6,838 bases of DNA, taken from the NCBI GenBank assembly GCA_022563625.1, contig JADFNA010000089.1, positions 1-6,838 on the forward strand. Direction: 5' to 3'. The stretch comes from Candidatus Zixiibacteriota bacterium (GTDB lineage: Bacteria > Zixibacteria > MSB-5A5 > GN15 > JACZUZ01). This document shows, piece by piece, positions 5,701-6,838 of this stretch. The notes below the pieces were generated by a model. It saw only the letters and a list, made by a program, of their open reading frames with translations. It was not told the origin of the DNA and searched no databases. The position numbers and the translations under genes were made by a program. The stretch's first letter is position 1, and every line of letters begins with the position of its first letter.

Positions 5701-6076
5701 ACCGCCACACGGAGATTCTTCAGGTCTCAATGTGAGGAGCTCGGAATAAGGGAGGTTAAAATCAAGCTCCGCTTCGTAAACCATCAAGTGTAAGTGATTG
5801 GTATACTTGGAGATATATCAATGCGGGGAGCTACTGACAGACTTGGAACTTTTCTCCACTCTCTTCCCAATTGTGATGTAAACGAATTGACAATTCGGGC
5901 TCGAGAGTTATGCGCTTGATCTGCAGTCTTTATAACGATAGGGAACCGTGCTGAAGGTGACAGGTCAGAGACTTCTCTGTTCGCGCAGGAGACCTCGACA
6001 CCATCAACCATAATCGCGCATCTGAAAGTGTTACACGCCTGAACCACGACTGTATAACAGCTGCAATGTTCATGCT
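5701..6076. other. 376-bp stretch without a supported gene
   Basis: The minus strand has an 87-codon ORF (GTG 6047 to 5784) starting MVQACNTFRCAIMVDG. It lacks a ribosome binding site and family resemblance, so I do not call it. The plus strand has a short start-less open segment ending at 5793 whose translation includes RRFFRSQCEELGIREV, which could be an eroded gene end. An inverted repeat, TGCTCTA (6073-6079) and TAGAGCA (6092-6098), spans the GNAT stop codon. It has no T tract, so it is at most a weak terminator. The stretch separates two transcription units. Confidence 0.4.
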
Positions 6077-6535
6077 CTACAGATAAAGTGCTAGAGCAAT
6101 TCCGTTAACCTCGAAGCCGAGCTTATCGTAAAGAGCTCTTGCAGGTGAATTGTCGCTTCTAGTTACGAGCAAAACTTTGTACGCTCCGGCCTCACTCGCC
6201 ATTTCAAGTGCGTAATTGACCATCGCTGCCCCAATTCCTTGCCGACGGTATTTCTCAGCGACGACTAGCAATTCTATGAAGAGAACATTTCTACCCCCAT
6301 GAACTAGAGAAGGAATCTTGACGACAACCATAATAGCCACGGTGCTTCCGTCGAGTTCGCCTACCATCACTTTCGCAATCGGTGTTGCTAATAGCACGCC
6401 GAGCATCGGCCCAGTTGCGTCCAAGTCTTCTGCGGCATTTGCCGAAATGCTAGGGTTGCTCCGTGAGAAGACGCGAGCCAGTTCGGCAAATGCCTCCGCG
6501 TCAGACTTCATAGCCCTCCTTATCACCAGATCCAC
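6077..6535 (-). CDS. GNAT-family N-acetyltransferase
   Basis: This 152-aa single-domain acetyltransferase of the usual GNAT size opens with the typical first strand, DLVIRRAMKSDAEAF (2-16). The acetyl-CoA pyrophosphate-binding loop is RRQGIGA (97-103) after the core strand FIELLVVAEKYR (86-97). N129 and ARALYDKLGF (132-141) form the usual C-terminal helix and strand. The acceptor substrate cannot be told; proteins, polyamines, antibiotics and small metabolites are all possible. An ATG-initiated reading from 6637 exists but would overlap the upstream gene by about 100 nt. I prefer GTG 6535, which lies 4 nt after the upstream stop and has AGGTGA 4 nt before it. An ATG at 6511 has AGGAGG nearby but would remove the first beta strand. 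It forms an operon with the NDT/TIR-like gene upstream. Confidence 0.85.
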   Translation of the reverse strand: MDLVIRRAMKSDAEAFAELARVFSRSNPSISANAAEDLDATGPMLGVLLATPIAKVMVGELDGSTVAIMVVVKIPSLVHGGRNVLFIELLVVAEKYRRQGIGAAMVNYALEMASEAGAYKVLLVTRSDNSPARALYDKLGFEVNGIALALYL

Positions 6536-6539
6536 GGTC

Positions 6540-6838
6540 TCACCTATCTTCCAGTAGTTCACTAAGCGCACTGGTGAGTCGTTTGCGGAGATCCACCAGA
6601 TCTTGGTAGAGTATGAAAGGGTACTGATTGACGTCAAACGGAATCTTGGTTCCTTTGCGCGCGAGCCTAATCACAGGCTTGGAGAGTGCGTCCGCAAAGC
6701 CGAGCTCGTAGTAGCAATTTGGACGTGGATGCGTCAGTTCCGCCACCACTACGGTAGAGTTATGTATTTCCTCATAGATACTTCCGATTATGAGACCCGC
6801 TGGGTAATGCTCGTCGACACGATAGACATCCAATCCGA
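6540..6838 (-). CDS. Nucleoside 2-deoxyribosyltransferase-like / TIR-like protein, C-terminal part
   Basis: About 98 residues of a gene whose 5' end is outside the window; the frame is open to the edge (…GLDVYRVDEHYPAG). The pattern I-x-x-E-I-H-N-STVVVAELTHPRPNCYYELGFADALSKPVI is characteristic of the NDT-like/TIR-like Rossmannoid group, in which the Asp/Glu-Leu-Thr turn, the PN and the YELG segment line the nucleotide pocket. It then has the usual KIPFDVNQYPFILY end and a short helix. True members cleave N-glycosidic bonds of nucleosides or NAD; many relatives are uncharacterised and some belong to antiphage systems. Without the N-terminus, activity cannot be assigned. The stop is 4 nt before the GNAT GTG, so the two genes are probably co-translated. 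Confidence 0.75.
   Translation of the reverse strand, partial: GLDVYRVDEHYPAGLIIGSIYEEIHNSTVVVAELTHPRPNCYYELGFADALSKPVIRLARKGTKIPFDVNQYPFILYQDLVDLRKRLTSALSELLEDR

Noticed and set aside
5784..6047. 87-codon minus-strand ORF beginning at GTG (MVQACNTF…)
   Set aside because: It has a non-ATG start with no Shine-Dalgarno, no family resemblance, and a Ser/Pro-rich tail typical of chance frames. Kept only as a note on the gene-poor stretch.
5701..6100. Integron attC-like site next to the GNAT gene
   Set aside because: Short genes suggested a cassette, but no paired GTTRRRY/RYYYAAC core sites could be found. GTTAAAA at 5755-5761 does not meet the consensus.
6077..6637. Longer start of the GNAT gene at 6637 (186 aa)
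   Set aside because: It would overlap the well-supported NDT/TIR-like frame by nearly 100 nt. GTG 6535 has a fitting ribosome binding site and begins at the first GNAT strand.

Overview
The window is bacterial DNA of intermediate G+C. Every gene I can support lies on the minus strand, so the coordinates run opposite to transcription. The organism cannot be named from sequence alone. A CysO/Mec/CysM-type cysteine pathway, a two-domain SagB/ThcOx-like oxidoreductase and an Mrp-type ATPase together suggest an environmental bacterium, possibly of a lineage such as Nitrospirota. That placement is a weak inference.

In the direction of transcription (high to low coordinates) there are four blocks. 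(1) At 6838-6077 lies a two-gene unit: the 3' part of a nucleoside 2-deoxyribosyltransferase-like/TIR-like small-molecule-binding protein, then a GNAT acetyltransferase starting at GTG 4 nt after the previous stop. (2) The stretch 6076-5701 has no convincing gene. (3) The central operon begins at a good sigma70-like promoter (TTGACA/TATCAT, 5690-5663). It then has a leader of about 290 nt with two overlapping mini-ORFs, a perfect-looking intrinsic terminator and a competing antiterminator-like pairing. The structural genes follow: cysM-like cysteine synthase (5364-4417), a JAMM/Mec-type metallopeptidase (4409-3975), and a three-domain fusion of CysO/MoaD-like sulfur carrier, MoeB/ThiF adenylyltransferase and rhodanese (3925-2495). 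(4) Downstream are a 20-codon ORF abutting the fusion gene, a candidate promoter, a 548-aa SagB/ThcOx-like nitroreductase-fold protein (2335-689), and the first 135 codons of an Mrp/ApbC/NBP35-type P-loop ATPase (405-1) that runs off the window.

The central operon is a compact version of the protein-thiocarboxylate route to cysteine known from Mycobacterium tuberculosis (MoeZ, CysO, CysM, Mec). The E1-like domain adenylates the carrier C-terminus and the rhodanese supplies sulfur. The thiocarboxylated carrier gives sulfide to the CysM-bound aminoacrylate, and the JAMM peptidase releases cysteine from the carrier-Cys adduct. The odd feature here is that the carrier's terminal Gly-Gly is internal (residues 90-91 of 476). 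It must be exposed by proteolysis before it can be thiocarboxylated, and the neighbouring JAMM enzyme is the obvious candidate.

The most notable non-coding signal is the cysM leader, where an intrinsic terminator sits between the only visible promoter and the cysM ribosome binding site. This suggests transcription attenuation of cysteine synthesis.
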